Part shown: piece by piece, positions 9,390 to 17,700 of the stretch | Layout: each line of letters begins with the position of its first letter | Position numbering within the stretch: position 1 is the first letter of the stretch | Source: an uncultured Verrucomicrobiota bacterium | GTDB taxonomy: Bacteria; Verrucomicrobiota; Kiritimatiellia; CAIVKH01 | Assembly (NCBI GenBank): GCA_937996795.1 | Contig: CALKUH010000025.1 | Location: forward strand, 1-26,351 | Direction: 5' to 3' | Length of the DNA stretch: 26,351 bases | Program-made: the position numbers and the translations under genes | Notes under the pieces: model-generated | Databases searched by the model: none | Told to the model about the DNA's origin: nothing | The model's input: the letters and a program-made list of their open reading frames with translations, nothing else

Positions 9390-10718
9390 TCAGGGCGCGG
9401 AGGTGATGGGGCGGCGGGAGAGGATGCGGTCCGCGGAAATGTATTCGGTGACGCCGGGACGCGTCTCGATCTCGATGTCGCCGTTCGGATGTTCGCGGCG
9501 CAGCATGCCGGTGCGCAGGCCGGAGGGGCCGGGATCGACGCGCACCTCGATGTCGTGCACGAACAGTTTCGCGAGGCGCTCGTGCAGGGTGGTTGCCGTG
9601 CCGACGGCAACGAGGAAGCGGCGCGGCTGGTGGCGGTAGCCGGCGCGCGTGAGTTGCAGGGTGTGCTCGCCTTTGGCGAGCGCCGGGATGGTGAGCGGTT
9701 CGGAGATCATCCCCGCCGCGGCCGGCTTCGTTTCGCCCACTTCCTGGCCATCGATAAACACCTTCGCGCCCGGCGGTTCGCTGGTCAGCACCAGCACCCC
9801 GCTGTTCAGTTGGAGTCGGAACTCCTCGACGCTCTTTTCCCCCGCGCGAAGCGTCACCGTGCGCGCGTCGGTTTCATGCCCGCGCAATTCGACGCGAACG
9901 CGGCGCTCGCCCGCGGGAATTTCCGGAAGGGACAGCGGGGTGTCGCCGCGATAGGTGTCGTCGATGTACACGCGGGCGCCGGCGGGCTGGCTCAACACGT
10001 CCAGCCCCGCCTGCAACGCGGCGAGCGGCGCGCGGATGGCCTGGCGTTCGCCCGCCCGCAGGACCAGTTCCTGCCGGAACGGCTGGTAGCCTTCGCGGCG
10101 CAATTCGAGCGCGATCTTGCCGCTGGGCACGCGCTCCACCGTGAGCGGCGTTTCACCGCGCGGGGCGCCATTAATCAGCGCCGTCGCGCCGGCGGGCTCC
10201 GAGGTGATCTCCAGCGTGGCCGCGTCGGGCACAAGGGCGATCTCCACCTGCTGCGGCACCCGGTCGCGCACGGTGACGTCCACTTCCTTCGTGAAATAGC
10301 CGGGCATGGCCACGCGGACGCGGTGCGTGCCGTGCGGGAAATCCGGGATGAACATCGGAAGCTTGCCGCGGAAGGCGTTGTCGATGAACACCTCCGCGCC
10401 CTCCGGCTGCCCGGTCACGAGGACGAGTCCGCGCAATTCCTCCAGCGTAAGGTCCAGGGCGAACCGCTGGTCGGGCAGGAGCGAAACCGCGCGCCGCTCA
10501 TCGCGATAGCCTTCGCGCCGCGCTACCACGACGTAGGTGCCCGGCGCCAGGTTCTCCACCGTCAACGGCGCGAGGCCGCGCACGGCGCCGTCGACGCGGA
10601 TCTCCGCGCCGGTCGGATTGGACGTCACAACCAGTTGCGCCGGTTTGACGCGTGCCGCCTGCGCGGGCGCCCAGGCCCCGGCGACCCACAGCAAGAGCAG
10701 GAGGAGTCGACGGATCAT
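9390..10718 (-). CDS. Exported five-repeat PEGA-domain protein
   Basis: This is a 442-residue protein with a strong signal peptide (LLLLLLWVAGAWAPAQA). Five tandem PEGA repeats of about 68 residues follow, at roughly 28-95, 97-163, 167-233, 237-303 and 307-370. Each has the pattern SxPxGAxVxIDGxxxGxTPL followed by G.h.v.v...GY; examples are SNPTGAEIRVDG, SEPAGATALING and SEPPGAKVFIDGQEVGET. PEGA domains are small beta domains of surface and periplasmic proteins and are thought to bind other envelope components. The C-terminal 70 residues (VHDIEVRVDPG, GDIEIETRPG) differ and are unassigned. Its ATG overlaps the stop of the FHA gene (ATGA), placing it as the last gene of the Tad-side operon. 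Confidence 0.88.
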   Translation of the reverse strand: MIRRLLLLLLWVAGAWAPAQAARVKPAQLVVTSNPTGAEIRVDGAVRGLAPLTVENLAPGTYVVVARREGYRDERRAVSLLPDQRFALDLTLEELRGLVLVTGQPEGAEVFIDNAFRGKLPMFIPDFPHGTHRVRVAMPGYFTKEVDVTVRDRVPQQVEIALVPDAATLEITSEPAGATALINGAPRGETPLTVERVPSGKIALELRREGYQPFRQELVLRAGERQAIRAPLAALQAGLDVLSQPAGARVYIDDTYRGDTPLSLPEIPAGERRVRVELRGHETDARTVTLRAGEKSVEEFRLQLNSGVLVLTSEPPGAKVFIDGQEVGETKPAAAGMISEPLTIPALAKGEHTLQLTRAGYRHQPRRFLVAVGTATTLHERLAKLFVHDIEVRVDPGPSGLRTGMLRREHPNGDIEIETRPGVTEYISADRILSRRPITSAP

Positions 10719-12004
10719 CGCTTTATCCGCCTTTCGACATCGAGAAGCGCGCGGGCGGCGATGGCGTGCCGTTCATCCGCCCGGTCGGGGATCAGTTCGC
10801 AAATGATGCGCAGGTGCCGCGCGGCGTTTTCCCACTCGCGCAATTTCGAGGCGCGGTCGGCCTGGAAACGGTGATTCTCGTACTGTTCCTGCAAGGTGCG
10901 CCGGCTCTCCTCCAGCCCCGCTACGGCGTCACCGAAGAAGTCCGGTTTCGGCTCGATGGTCTCGAGGTACCACTGCGCCTCCTCGAATGCGCGGATGGCG
11001 TCGGCAAGATTCCCGTACCGCACTTCGCGCTCATTATACAGTTTGCGCCCCTGCAACACGGCGTCGCGCGCCAGTTCGAGCAGTTTTTCGGGAGGCAGCG
11101 AAACGGCGGCGAGGCCGAGTTCGTTCCGCGCGAATTCCTCGATCAATCCGCGGGCGCGCGCGAAGGGTTCGGGTTCGACGCGGTTCAGCACGCGGGTCCG
11201 CTGGACGCGCCGGTCGAGCGTCAGCGTCAGGTCCCACAGGTCGTATGTTTCAGCCGCGACGCCCTGGTAGAGTTCATTCAGACCGAGCACGCCGCTGCGT
11301 TCCAGGTCGTTGCGCAGGCTCGCCAGCGCCATCGGGTCCACCTGCTTCGAGCGGTCCACGTGCCGGTTCTCCGCGAGGCTGTCCACGCGCACGGAAAGCG
11401 TGTCGCCTTCCAGTTTCAGCTCATAGCGGAAGGCATTGCGGGGCGAGCCCTGCACCTTTTCATACAGGAGCTCGAAGCGACTGGCCTGCGCGGCGACCGG
11501 CGCGGGGGCGGGGGCGAGCGCGTTGCGCAGCAGGGCGGCGGCGCCCACAAAGGCGACGGCGGCGACGCCGACGCCGATCAGGAGGACCCGCATCCGGGAG
11601 GCCGGCGGCTTCGGCGCGCCGCCCATCAGCGTGTCGCCCGAGAGCGCCAGGTCCGGCGGGGCCGATTCGAGCGGACGCGCCGGGGGCGGCGTCGCAAATT
11701 CCGCCCGGTCGTGGATCACACGGATCAGCGTCTGGCCGATTTCGATCACATCGCCCGTGCGCAGGCGGGTCTCCACGATCGGGTTGTTGTTCACCAGCGT
11801 GGTGTTCGTGCTGCCGAGATCGGCCACGCCGAGCGCGCCGTCGGGGTGGAAGAGGAAGCGGCAGTGATAGCGCGAGAGGGTGGGGTCGGTCAGCTCGATG
11901 TCGTTCTTGCCCGAGCGCCCGACGCGCGCGCCGTCCGCGGGCACGCGGAAGCGCCGGCCCTGGTCGGGCCCCGCCTCCACCAGCAAATGAGCGTCAGGTT
12001 CCAT
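10715..12004 (-). CDS. FHA-domain membrane protein
   Basis: The 429-residue product opens with a forkhead-associated domain at about residues 6-98. It shows the phosphothreonine-binding features GRSGKNDIEL (residues 29-38), SRYHC (44-48) and DLGSTNTTLVNN (62-73). A Pro-rich linker leads to one transmembrane helix (about 138-160, VLLIGVGVAAVAFVGAAALL). The C-terminal 265 residues are probably periplasmic and end in a helical, TPR-like part. The FHA domain would then be cytoplasmic and could read a Thr kinase signal. No kinase is in the window. It overlaps the PEGA gene by 4 bases and follows tadC by 64 bases. No clear Shine-Dalgarno precedes the ATG at 12004, where a palindrome lies instead. 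Confidence 0.87.
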   Translation of the reverse strand: MEPDAHLLVEAGPDQGRRFRVPADGARVGRSGKNDIELTDPTLSRYHCRFLFHPDGALGVADLGSTNTTLVNNNPIVETRLRTGDVIEIGQTLIRVIHDRAEFATPPPARPLESAPPDLALSGDTLMGGAPKPPASRMRVLLIGVGVAAVAFVGAAALLRNALAPAPAPVAAQASRFELLYEKVQGSPRNAFRYELKLEGDTLSVRVDSLAENRHVDRSKQVDPMALASLRNDLERSGVLGLNELYQGVAAETYDLWDLTLTLDRRVQRTRVLNRVEPEPFARARGLIEEFARNELGLAAVSLPPEKLLELARDAVLQGRKLYNEREVRYGNLADAIRAFEEAQWYLETIEPKPDFFGDAVAGLEESRRTLQEQYENHRFQADRASKLREWENAARHLRIICELIPDRADERHAIAARALLDVERRIKR

Positions 12005-12009
12005 ATCGA

Positions 12010-12025
12010 ATAGGTATTAACCTAT
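12010..12025. promoter_or_regulatory. A+T-rich palindrome just upstream of the FHA gene
   Basis: ATAGGT-ATTA-ACCTAT is a perfect 6-base inverted repeat with a 4-base loop, placed 6 bases upstream of the FHA start codon. It is A+T-rich in a very G+C-rich setting, so it stands out. It could be an operator for the FHA-PEGA gene pair or a hairpin over the ribosome binding region. No matching second site was found in the window. Confidence 0.35.
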
Positions 12026-12068
12026 CACGCGTCCCGTCAAACGGCCAGCGCCTTGCGCGTCCCATCCT

Positions 12069-12995
12069 TCAAAATCCCTGCCGGAGCAGTTCGAGGATGA
12101 CGGGGCCGAGCAGGACGATGAAGACCGCGGGGAAAATGAACGCGACGAGCGGGAAGAGCATTTTGACCGGCGCCTCCTGCGCGAGTTTTTCCGCGCGCTG
12201 GAACCGGCGCACGCGCATTTGGTCGGCCTGGATGCGCAGGATGGAGCCGAGGCTGATGCCGAGTTCGTCGGCCTGCACCAGCGCGCTGACGACGTTGTTG
12301 AGGTCGGGTTGCATCGCGCGGCGGCCGAGGTCGCGCAGCGCGTCGCGCCGCGTCTTGCCGATCTGGATTTCGCGCAGCATGCGCAGCAGTTCCTCCGCCA
12401 GCGCGTCGAGGCGCCGGCGTTCGATCACGCGGCGGATCGCGGTCATGAAATCGAGCCCCGCCTCGACCGACAGCGTCAGCAGGTCGAGCACGAACGGCAG
12501 CCCGCGCTCGATCACGCGATGGCGCGCGGCGATGGCCTTGCGAAGCCAGCCCGCGGGCTGCAGGGCGAGCAGCAGCAGGATCATCAGGAAAAACAGGAGC
12601 TGCCGCTCCTGCAACAGCGCGCCGGGGCGCCCGGGCACGAGGGTGAACACGTAGGCGGTGAGGCCGATGAACACCGGGCCGATCACCAGCGGCACCAGCA
12701 CGCGCATCGCGAGGTATTCGCGCGCGGACAGCAGGCCCTCATAGCCGGCGGCGGTCAGGCGTTCGGTGATGCGCTCGCGCTCGCGCGCGAACGAGGGGCG
12801 GTCGAACCAGCCCGCGACGTTGGGCGCGAGCGGCAGCAGCAGGCGGAACAGCAGCGGCAGGCTGCGCTCCTGCTGGCGCCCGTCGGCCAGCGTCACATAG
12901 GTGATCTGCGACGCGACGCGGCCGCAATACCACGCGAGGCCGGCGAGCGCGATGCCCCACAGCAGGCCGATGGAATGGATGGCGGTGTTTTCCAT
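12069..12995 (-). CDS. tadC: Tad pilus inner-membrane platform protein TadC
   Basis: TadC and TadB form the inner-membrane platform on which the CpaF ATPase drives Flp pilus assembly. This 308-residue protein has a short N-terminal hydrophobic segment, two central membrane helices (about 97-148) and a T2SF (GspF) domain. The domain is marked by LPFVLDLLTLSVEAGLDF, then LRDLGRRAMQPDLNNVVSAL and QADELGISLGSILRIQADQMR. It ends in the expected hydrophobic helix (LFPLVAFIFPAVFIVLLGP). The order TadB then TadC with a 3-base gap is the standard arrangement. The T2SF signature plus order distinguishes it from GspF, which normally has two such domains. Confidence 0.92.
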   Translation of the reverse strand: MENTAIHSIGLLWGIALAGLAWYCGRVASQITYVTLADGRQQERSLPLLFRLLLPLAPNVAGWFDRPSFARERERITERLTAAGYEGLLSAREYLAMRVLVPLVIGPVFIGLTAYVFTLVPGRPGALLQERQLLFFLMILLLLALQPAGWLRKAIAARHRVIERGLPFVLDLLTLSVEAGLDFMTAIRRVIERRRLDALAEELLRMLREIQIGKTRRDALRDLGRRAMQPDLNNVVSALVQADELGISLGSILRIQADQMRVRRFQRAEKLAQEAPVKMLFPLVAFIFPAVFIVLLGPVILELLRQGF

Positions 12996-12998
12996 GCG

Positions 12999-13898
12999 TT
13001 ACACGTCGATGTTCGTGATGCGGCGGATGAACAGGTAGCCGAGCCACTCGAGCAGCACGACGAAGACCAGCATCGCGATGCCGGGCCCGGAGGTGACGAA
13101 ACTGGTGATCATCGCGGGGTCGATCAGCGACATCGCGAGCAACAGCAGCAGCGGCAGCAGCCCGACGACGATGCCCTGCATGCGGCCCTGCGCGGTGAGC
13201 GCGCGGATGCGGCCCTGCACGCGGTTGCGCTCGCGGATCGTCGCGGCGATGTTCTCGAACACCTCGGTCAGCTGGCCGCCGGTCATGCGCGCGACCTCGA
13301 CCGCGCGGACGGTGAGCGTGAGGTCCTCGCTGCCGACGCGCTGCTCCATCTGGTCGAGCGCGTCCTCGAATCGCACGCCCACGCGCGTCTGGTGCAGGAA
13401 GACCCCGAACTCCTGCGCGATCGGGTTTTGCCCCTCCTTGACGACCGCCTCGAACGCCTGCGGCAGGCTGAAGCCCGCCTTGAGCGCGTTGCTCATCCGC
13501 AGCAGCGCGTCCACCAGCTGGTCGTTGAAGCGGTGGCGGCGCCGCTCGCGCAGCAGGCGCAGGATGAAATTCGGGGCGCGCAGGGCGGCGACCGCGCCCG
13601 CGAGGCCGAAGACGAGGCCGGCCCCGGCGCCGCGCGGCGAGGTGATGTCGCCGAACACCAGGAAGCCGAGCAGGAACATCACCGCGGCGGTTGCGCGCGC
13701 GAGCTCCAGCACGCGGCGCGGCGGGATGAAGAGGAAGACGTCCTCCATCTGGCGCGCCGTATCCTCCGCGTAGAGGTCCGTGTACTGGTCCATCGCCTCG
13801 CGGATGCCCTGGAACAGGACATGGCCGAGGCCGCCGAAGCAAAGCCCGAACAGCAGGCAGGCCAGCCAGAACATCGGTGATGTGCTCAGGCCATCCAT
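12999..13898 (-). CDS. tadB: Tad pilus inner-membrane platform protein TadB
   Basis: This is a 299-residue T2SF-family membrane protein. Its hydrophobic N-terminus is FWLACLLFGLCFGGLGHVLF, with another membrane helix near 66-83. The T2SF core is FNDQLVDALLRMSNALKAG, SLPQAFEAVVKEGQNP and RVGVRFEDALDQMEQRVGSEDL, then VARMTGGQLTEVFENIAATIRER. Two C-terminal membrane helices complete it. It pairs with TadC as the pilus platform. The start codon lies within the end of cpaF, overlapping it by 13 bases, so translation is probably coupled. No independent Shine-Dalgarno is visible before it. Confidence 0.93.
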   Translation of the reverse strand: MDGLSTSPMFWLACLLFGLCFGGLGHVLFQGIREAMDQYTDLYAEDTARQMEDVFLFIPPRRVLELARATAAVMFLLGFLVFGDITSPRGAGAGLVFGLAGAVAALRAPNFILRLLRERRRHRFNDQLVDALLRMSNALKAGFSLPQAFEAVVKEGQNPIAQEFGVFLHQTRVGVRFEDALDQMEQRVGSEDLTLTVRAVEVARMTGGQLTEVFENIAATIRERNRVQGRIRALTAQGRMQGIVVGLLPLLLLLAMSLIDPAMITSFVTSGPGIAMLVFVVLLEWLGYLFIRRITNIDV

Positions 13899-15610
13899 GA
13901 GGAGGGGTCAAACATGCGGTGATCGATTTTCAGCCCGCGCGCCGCGAGGTCCTCGACGAACGTCGGCACGGAGCCGGTGGGTTTGAAGGCGCCGGCCACG
14001 CGCCCGCGCGCGTCCACGCCGGTCTGCTGGAACACGAAGATGTCCTGCATCGTGATCTGGTCGCCTTCGAGGCCCACGACCTCCGTCACGCGCGCGACCT
14101 TGCGCGAGCCGTCGCTGTAGCGCGAGGTGTGCAGGATCAGGTGGATCGCCGCGCCGATCTGTTCGCGGATCGCGCGCACGGGCAGTTCAAGCCCTGACAT
14201 CAGCACCATCGTTTCCAGGCGGGAAATCACGTCGCGCGGCGAGTTCGCGTGGACCGTGGTCAGCGAACCCTCGTGGCCGGTGTTCATCGCCTGCAGCATG
14301 TCGAGCGCCTCGCCGCCGCGGCACTCGCCGACGACGATGCGGTCGGGCCGCATGCGCAGCGCGTTGCGGACCAGGTCGCGGATTGTGATCGCGCCGCGGC
14401 CCTCGATGTTCGGCGGGCGCGCCTCCAACCGGATGACGTGCTGCTGGCTGAGGCGCAGTTCGGCCGCGTCTTCAATCGTCAGGATGCGCTCGCCGTCGGG
14501 AATGTAGCTGCTGACCACGTTGAGCATCGTCGTTTTGCCCGAACCGGTGCCGCCGGAGACGATGATGTTCTTGCGCAGGCGCACGGCGGCGCGCAGGAAC
14601 GCCGCGATTGATTCGTTCATGGAGCCGAGCCGGATCAGGTCGTCCACGCGGAACGGTTCGGCCGAGAATTTGCGGATCGTCAGGCACGGTCCGGTCAGGC
14701 TGAGCGGCGGGATGATCGCGTTCACGCGCGAGCCGTCGGGCAGGCGCGCGTCCACATAGGGCTGGCTCTCGTCGATGCGCCGACCGATCGGCGCGACGAT
14801 GCGCTCGATGATCGCGTGCACGGATTCCGGGTCGAGGAACGAGCGGTTCGTCAGCTCGATGCGGCCTTCGCGCTCGATGTACACCTGCTCCGGCCCGTTC
14901 ACCATGATTTCCGTGACGGTGGCGTCCGCCAGCAGGTCCTCCAGCGGGCCGAGCCCCACGGCCTCGTCGTAGATCTCCTTGGTGAGCAGGTCGGCGTCGA
15001 TGCCCGCGGGCAGCCGCGTGCGCACCTCGTGCACGATGTCGCCAATGGTCTTCTGCACGCGCGCGCGCAGGTCGGCCTCGTTGATGCGGCTCGCGGTGAG
15101 GCGCTTGAGCTCCATGCGCTTGACCAGCTCCGTGTGGATCTGGCGCTTCACCGCGCGGCGCGGGTCCGCCGCCGGCGGCGCGGGCGCGGGCGATGGCGGA
15201 GGGGTTGCCGTGGCGACGGGGCGGGGCGGCAGTTTGTGCTCCGGCGGCGGCACCGGGGGCGCGATGTAGATCTCCTCTTCGCGCTCCTCCTGGAAAACAG
15301 GCTGCGGCGCTTCGCGCTGGAAGGTCAGCGCGTACGGACCGATCAGCATCACCTGGCCGGCCTGCACGCGCACGCGGCCCTTGATCGGCGCGCCGTCGAT
15401 GCGGATCGGCGCGCCGGTGCCGAGGTCCTCGATCCAATCGCCCTGGCCGGTCAGCGTCAGCACCCCCTGGCGCCACGCGACATCGGGCCCCGGCAGCAGC
15501 AGCGTGTTGCCTTCCTCCGAGCCGATCGTATAGACGCCGGGGCCGACGGTGAACCGGTGTTCGGGCCGGCCGGGGCGCTGCAGGACGAGGTGGATCTGGT
15601 CGTCGGGCAT
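13886..15610 (-). CDS. cpaF: Tad pilus assembly ATPase CpaF/TadA with N-terminal FHA-like domain
   Basis: CpaF is the hexameric secretion ATPase that powers Flp pilus assembly at the cytoplasmic face. The 574-residue product has three parts. Residues of about 6-98 look like an FHA fold (FTVGPGVYTIGSEEGNTLLL, DLGTGAPIRIDG, VMLIGPYALTF). A Pro-rich linker spans 117-150. A complete CpaF ATPase occupies 155-574: GPLEDLLADATVTEIMVNG, Walker A GGTGSGKTT (353-361), Walker B region RIVVGECRGGEA (424-435) and His box TTVHANSPRD (451-460). The SRYH and GSTN phosphothreonine motifs of true FHA domains are poorly kept, so binding may be lost. A GTG at 15619, overlapping the cpaB stop, is an alternative start adding three residues. 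Confidence 0.93.
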   Translation of the reverse strand: MPDDQIHLVLQRPGRPEHRFTVGPGVYTIGSEEGNTLLLPGPDVAWRQGVLTLTGQGDWIEDLGTGAPIRIDGAPIKGRVRVQAGQVMLIGPYALTFQREAPQPVFQEEREEEIYIAPPVPPPEHKLPPRPVATATPPPSPAPAPPAADPRRAVKRQIHTELVKRMELKRLTASRINEADLRARVQKTIGDIVHEVRTRLPAGIDADLLTKEIYDEAVGLGPLEDLLADATVTEIMVNGPEQVYIEREGRIELTNRSFLDPESVHAIIERIVAPIGRRIDESQPYVDARLPDGSRVNAIIPPLSLTGPCLTIRKFSAEPFRVDDLIRLGSMNESIAAFLRAAVRLRKNIIVSGGTGSGKTTMLNVVSSYIPDGERILTIEDAAELRLSQQHVIRLEARPPNIEGRGAITIRDLVRNALRMRPDRIVVGECRGGEALDMLQAMNTGHEGSLTTVHANSPRDVISRLETMVLMSGLELPVRAIREQIGAAIHLILHTSRYSDGSRKVARVTEVVGLEGDQITMQDIFVFQQTGVDARGRVAGAFKPTGSVPTFVEDLAARGLKIDHRMFDPSSWMA

Positions 15611-15615
15611 GCGCG

Positions 15616-16419
15616 TCACAAGTCCTTCTTCAGGCGGATGAATTGCTGGCGGTAGCGGTTCAGTTCGGGAAGCCGCTTCTCGATGTGCTCGAAATTGATT
15701 TCCGGCAGATCCTTCTCGAAGCCGAGGTCCTCCGGGTTGCGCAGCGACAGCGTGAGCTGGCCTTTGACGTTCTGCGCGAAGACCAGCAGTTCGGCCTCGC
15801 GCGGCGTGACTTCGAGCGTCACCGCGCTGAAGCCGCCCGACGCCTGCGCCCACGCGTCGCCCATCATGTCCTGCTTCGCGAGCCGCTGGCCGGTGGCGAG
15901 GACGGACACATCCTGCAACACGGTGAGGGTGACGGACTCGGCGTTGCCCGGCTGCGTGCGCGACGGGAAGGTGAAGGTGCCGAGGATGTCCACGCGGTCG
16001 CCCGGTTGCACGAGGCCGCTGACGGAGGAGGGGCCGCCGACCGGGATCGAGATGGCGCGCAGGCCCGGCTTGATCATCGGGGCGAGGCCGCCGCGCGCGC
16101 GGTCCGGCAACTGGATCAGCGACCACAACAGCGGGTCGCCGCGCCGCACGGAGAACAGCAGCTTCTTGTTCAGGACCGTGTTGAGATCCTCCGGGCGGAA
16201 CACGTTTTCGCCCACCGCCGTTTTAAACACGGAAATCTGCCCGAGGTCGGAGAATTGCAATTCCGTGCCCGCGGGCAGGTCGCGCGCGGCGGCGAGGACC
16301 TTGATCTTCTCGGCGCCGGCGTAGAGTTTGCTGCGCTCGCGCTGCAGGTACTGGCTCGTCAGCAGGAAGGCCGCGAGGCCGATGAGGACGGAGACGATCA
16401 GGACGAGGCGTTGTTTCAT
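15616..16419 (-). CDS. cpaB: Flp pilus assembly protein CpaB/RcpC
   Basis: CpaB is a periplasmic, membrane-anchored protein that helps organise the Tad secretin. The 267-residue product has an N-terminal anchor (LVLIVSVLIGLAAFLLTSQYL). An SAF-like domain follows (IKVLAAARDLPAGTELQFSDL). The family core comes next: GLRAISIPVGGPSSVSGLVQPGDRVDILGTF, VTLTVLQDVSVLATGQ and VTLEVTPREAELLVFAQNVKGQLTLSLRNPED. The ATG at 16419 has GGAGCG about nine bases upstream. A TTG at 16434 would add five residues with no better support. It lies directly upstream of cpaF, as in most tad loci. Confidence 0.93.
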   Translation of the reverse strand: MKQRLVLIVSVLIGLAAFLLTSQYLQRERSKLYAGAEKIKVLAAARDLPAGTELQFSDLGQISVFKTAVGENVFRPEDLNTVLNKKLLFSVRRGDPLLWSLIQLPDRARGGLAPMIKPGLRAISIPVGGPSSVSGLVQPGDRVDILGTFTFPSRTQPGNAESVTLTVLQDVSVLATGQRLAKQDMMGDAWAQASGGFSAVTLEVTPREAELLVFAQNVKGQLTLSLRNPEDLGFEKDLPEINFEHIEKRLPELNRYRQQFIRLKKDL

Positions 16420-16435
16420 GGGTATGCGCTCCAAA

Positions 16436-17158
16436 TCATTCCATCAAGCCGCGCGGGCCGCGTTGGTGGGCGAGCATAAGGCGGGTCTCCGCCGCGAGGC
16501 CAGCGGATTCAGCCTGCACGAGCAGGATCGCGCCCCCGCGCGCGTGGAGGTCGAGCCCCGCGCCGGCCCGCTGTGCGGTCCAGCCGTCCGCCGCGAGGCG
16601 CTCCCGGTAAAACCGGCGCACGTCCTCCGGCGTCGCCGCGACGGTGGCGAACTGGAGTTCGAGTCCGCCCGACGTGTCGGCGAGGTGCACGCCGGGCGCG
16701 CTGCCGGGGTGCGGGGGCGCCGCGCGAAGCTGGTGGCGCGGGGCGGCGCGCGACGCGCGCCAGTCGTCGAACGTCTGGCGAATCATGAAGACATGCGCGT
16801 AGCGCCCCGCCGCGGGCGTCACGAGGAAGCGCACGACATGCTGGTCCACGCACGCGAGCCCCCAGCCGCCGCCCGCGCCGCCGCCGAGCCATGCCGCGCC
16901 GCCGGCGCGCGCGATGCGGTCGCGCAGCGCGTTGCCGATCTCGTCCACGGACTGCGCCGTGCCCCAGACCTCGATGTCGGCGCGCGCGCCGTTGATCGAC
17001 GCCTCCGCGCGATAGGCGCGGCTCCAGCCCGGCTCCTGCGGATGGATGAGGATCGAGTCCCCGGCGCCGCCGAGGAATTGGAAGACGCGCGCGTGGACCG
17101 TCGGCAGCAGGAGCGCGGCGGCGCACGCGAGCGCGAGCAGGAGCTTTGGCGCCTTCAT
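16436..17158 (-). CDS. Exported protein of unknown function within the Tad operon
   Basis: The protein has 240 residues and begins with a clear signal peptide (LLLALACAAALLLPTVHA). I recognise no family. FMIRQTFDDWRASRAAP and TPEDVRRFYRERLAADGW suggest a mixed alpha/beta globular domain, with a repeated theme of predicting or correcting small surface strands. A Gly-rich stretch (GGAAWLGGGAGGGWG) lies in the middle. Its start overlaps the stop of the TadE-like gene by 4 bases (ATGA), and its stop is 16 bases before cpaB. Position and signal peptide suggest a periplasmic accessory factor for the Tad machine. That role is inferred from context only. Confidence 0.75.
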   Translation of the reverse strand: MKAPKLLLALACAAALLLPTVHARVFQFLGGAGDSILIHPQEPGWSRAYRAEASINGARADIEVWGTAQSVDEIGNALRDRIARAGGAAWLGGGAGGGWGLACVDQHVVRFLVTPAAGRYAHVFMIRQTFDDWRASRAAPRHQLRAAPPHPGSAPGVHLADTSGGLELQFATVAATPEDVRRFYRERLAADGWTAQRAGAGLDLHARGGAILLVQAESAGLAAETRLMLAHQRGPRGLME

Positions 17159-17700
17159 CGCAGGTCCTCGCACCAGACGAGCCACGCGCTCTCGTCGAAC
17201 CGGATGTGGTCCGCGTCGTAGAGCAGGTGGCGGACAACGGGCAGCAGCGGGATCTCGTCGCTGCGTACGCGTCCGCGCACGAGCAGCAGGTCGCCCAGCG
17301 CCGCGGCGGTGTTCATCGGGGAGATCGGATTGTCCGGCACGCGCGCGGCGAGGTCCGCGGGTTTGGCGTGGCTCGTGATTTCGACGAACGGCAGCGATGA
17401 GCCGGCGATGGCGCGGTCGTCGCGCGAGTGCGAGCGCTCGTCGTTGCCGCGGTCCCAGTCGCGGATGAGCTGGGCGCCGGGCAGGTCGGACCAGTGCGTT
17501 GCGCCGAAGGCATACGCGCCCGCGCGTCCGCGCGCCTCGGCCAGCGTGCGGTTGCGCTCCGCCGCGAGCCGCCCGATTTGCAGGATGCCGACAAACACCG
17601 CGAGCAGCGCGACCAGCCCGACCACGAGTTCGACGATCGCCTGACCCGAACAAGCCGTCATTTCTGCATTCTGCATTCTGCGTTCTGCCTTCGCGCTCAT
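17155..17700 (-). CDS. TadE-like pseudopilin
   Basis: A 181-residue protein with a class III prepilin-type leader. The sequence CSGQAIVEL places Gly at residue 19, followed by Gln, with Glu at +5, then a hydrophobic helix (LVVGLVALLAVFVGILQIG). This is the TadE/TadF pattern, cut by the Tad prepilin peptidase. The remainder is periplasmic and unassigned. The ATG at 17700 shares one base with the previous stop (TGATG). Codons between it and residue 14 are built from a 7-base tandem repeat (four units at 17662-17689). A second ATG at 17661, just after the repeat, could be the real start (MTACSGQ), leaving the repeat in an intergenic gap. Confidence 0.82.
   Translation of the reverse strand: MSAKAERRMQNAEMTACSGQAIVELVVGLVALLAVFVGILQIGRLAAERNRTLAEARGRAGAYAFGATHWSDLPGAQLIRDWDRGNDERSHSRDDRAIAGSSLPFVEITSHAKPADLAARVPDNPISPMNTAAALGDLLLVRGRVRSDEIPLLPVVRHLLYDADHIRFDESAWLVWCEDLR
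17662..17689. repeat. Heptanucleotide tandem repeat, four units
   Basis: Four head-to-tail copies of TTCTGCA/G/C with a 7-base period (on the minus strand, GCAGAAT-like). It lies at the start of the TadE-like gene. It belongs to the same family as the arms of the hairpin at 2109-2145. Confidence 0.8.

Noticed and set aside
12219..13880. Open frame of 553 codons on the plus strand opposite tadB/tadC
   Set aside because: It is antisense to two genes with clear T2SF signatures and has low-complexity Arg/Gln/Glu-rich composition typical of shadow frames in G+C-rich DNA. The same applies to 10987-12654 and 4478-6172 on the plus strand and 5931-7550 on the minus strand.
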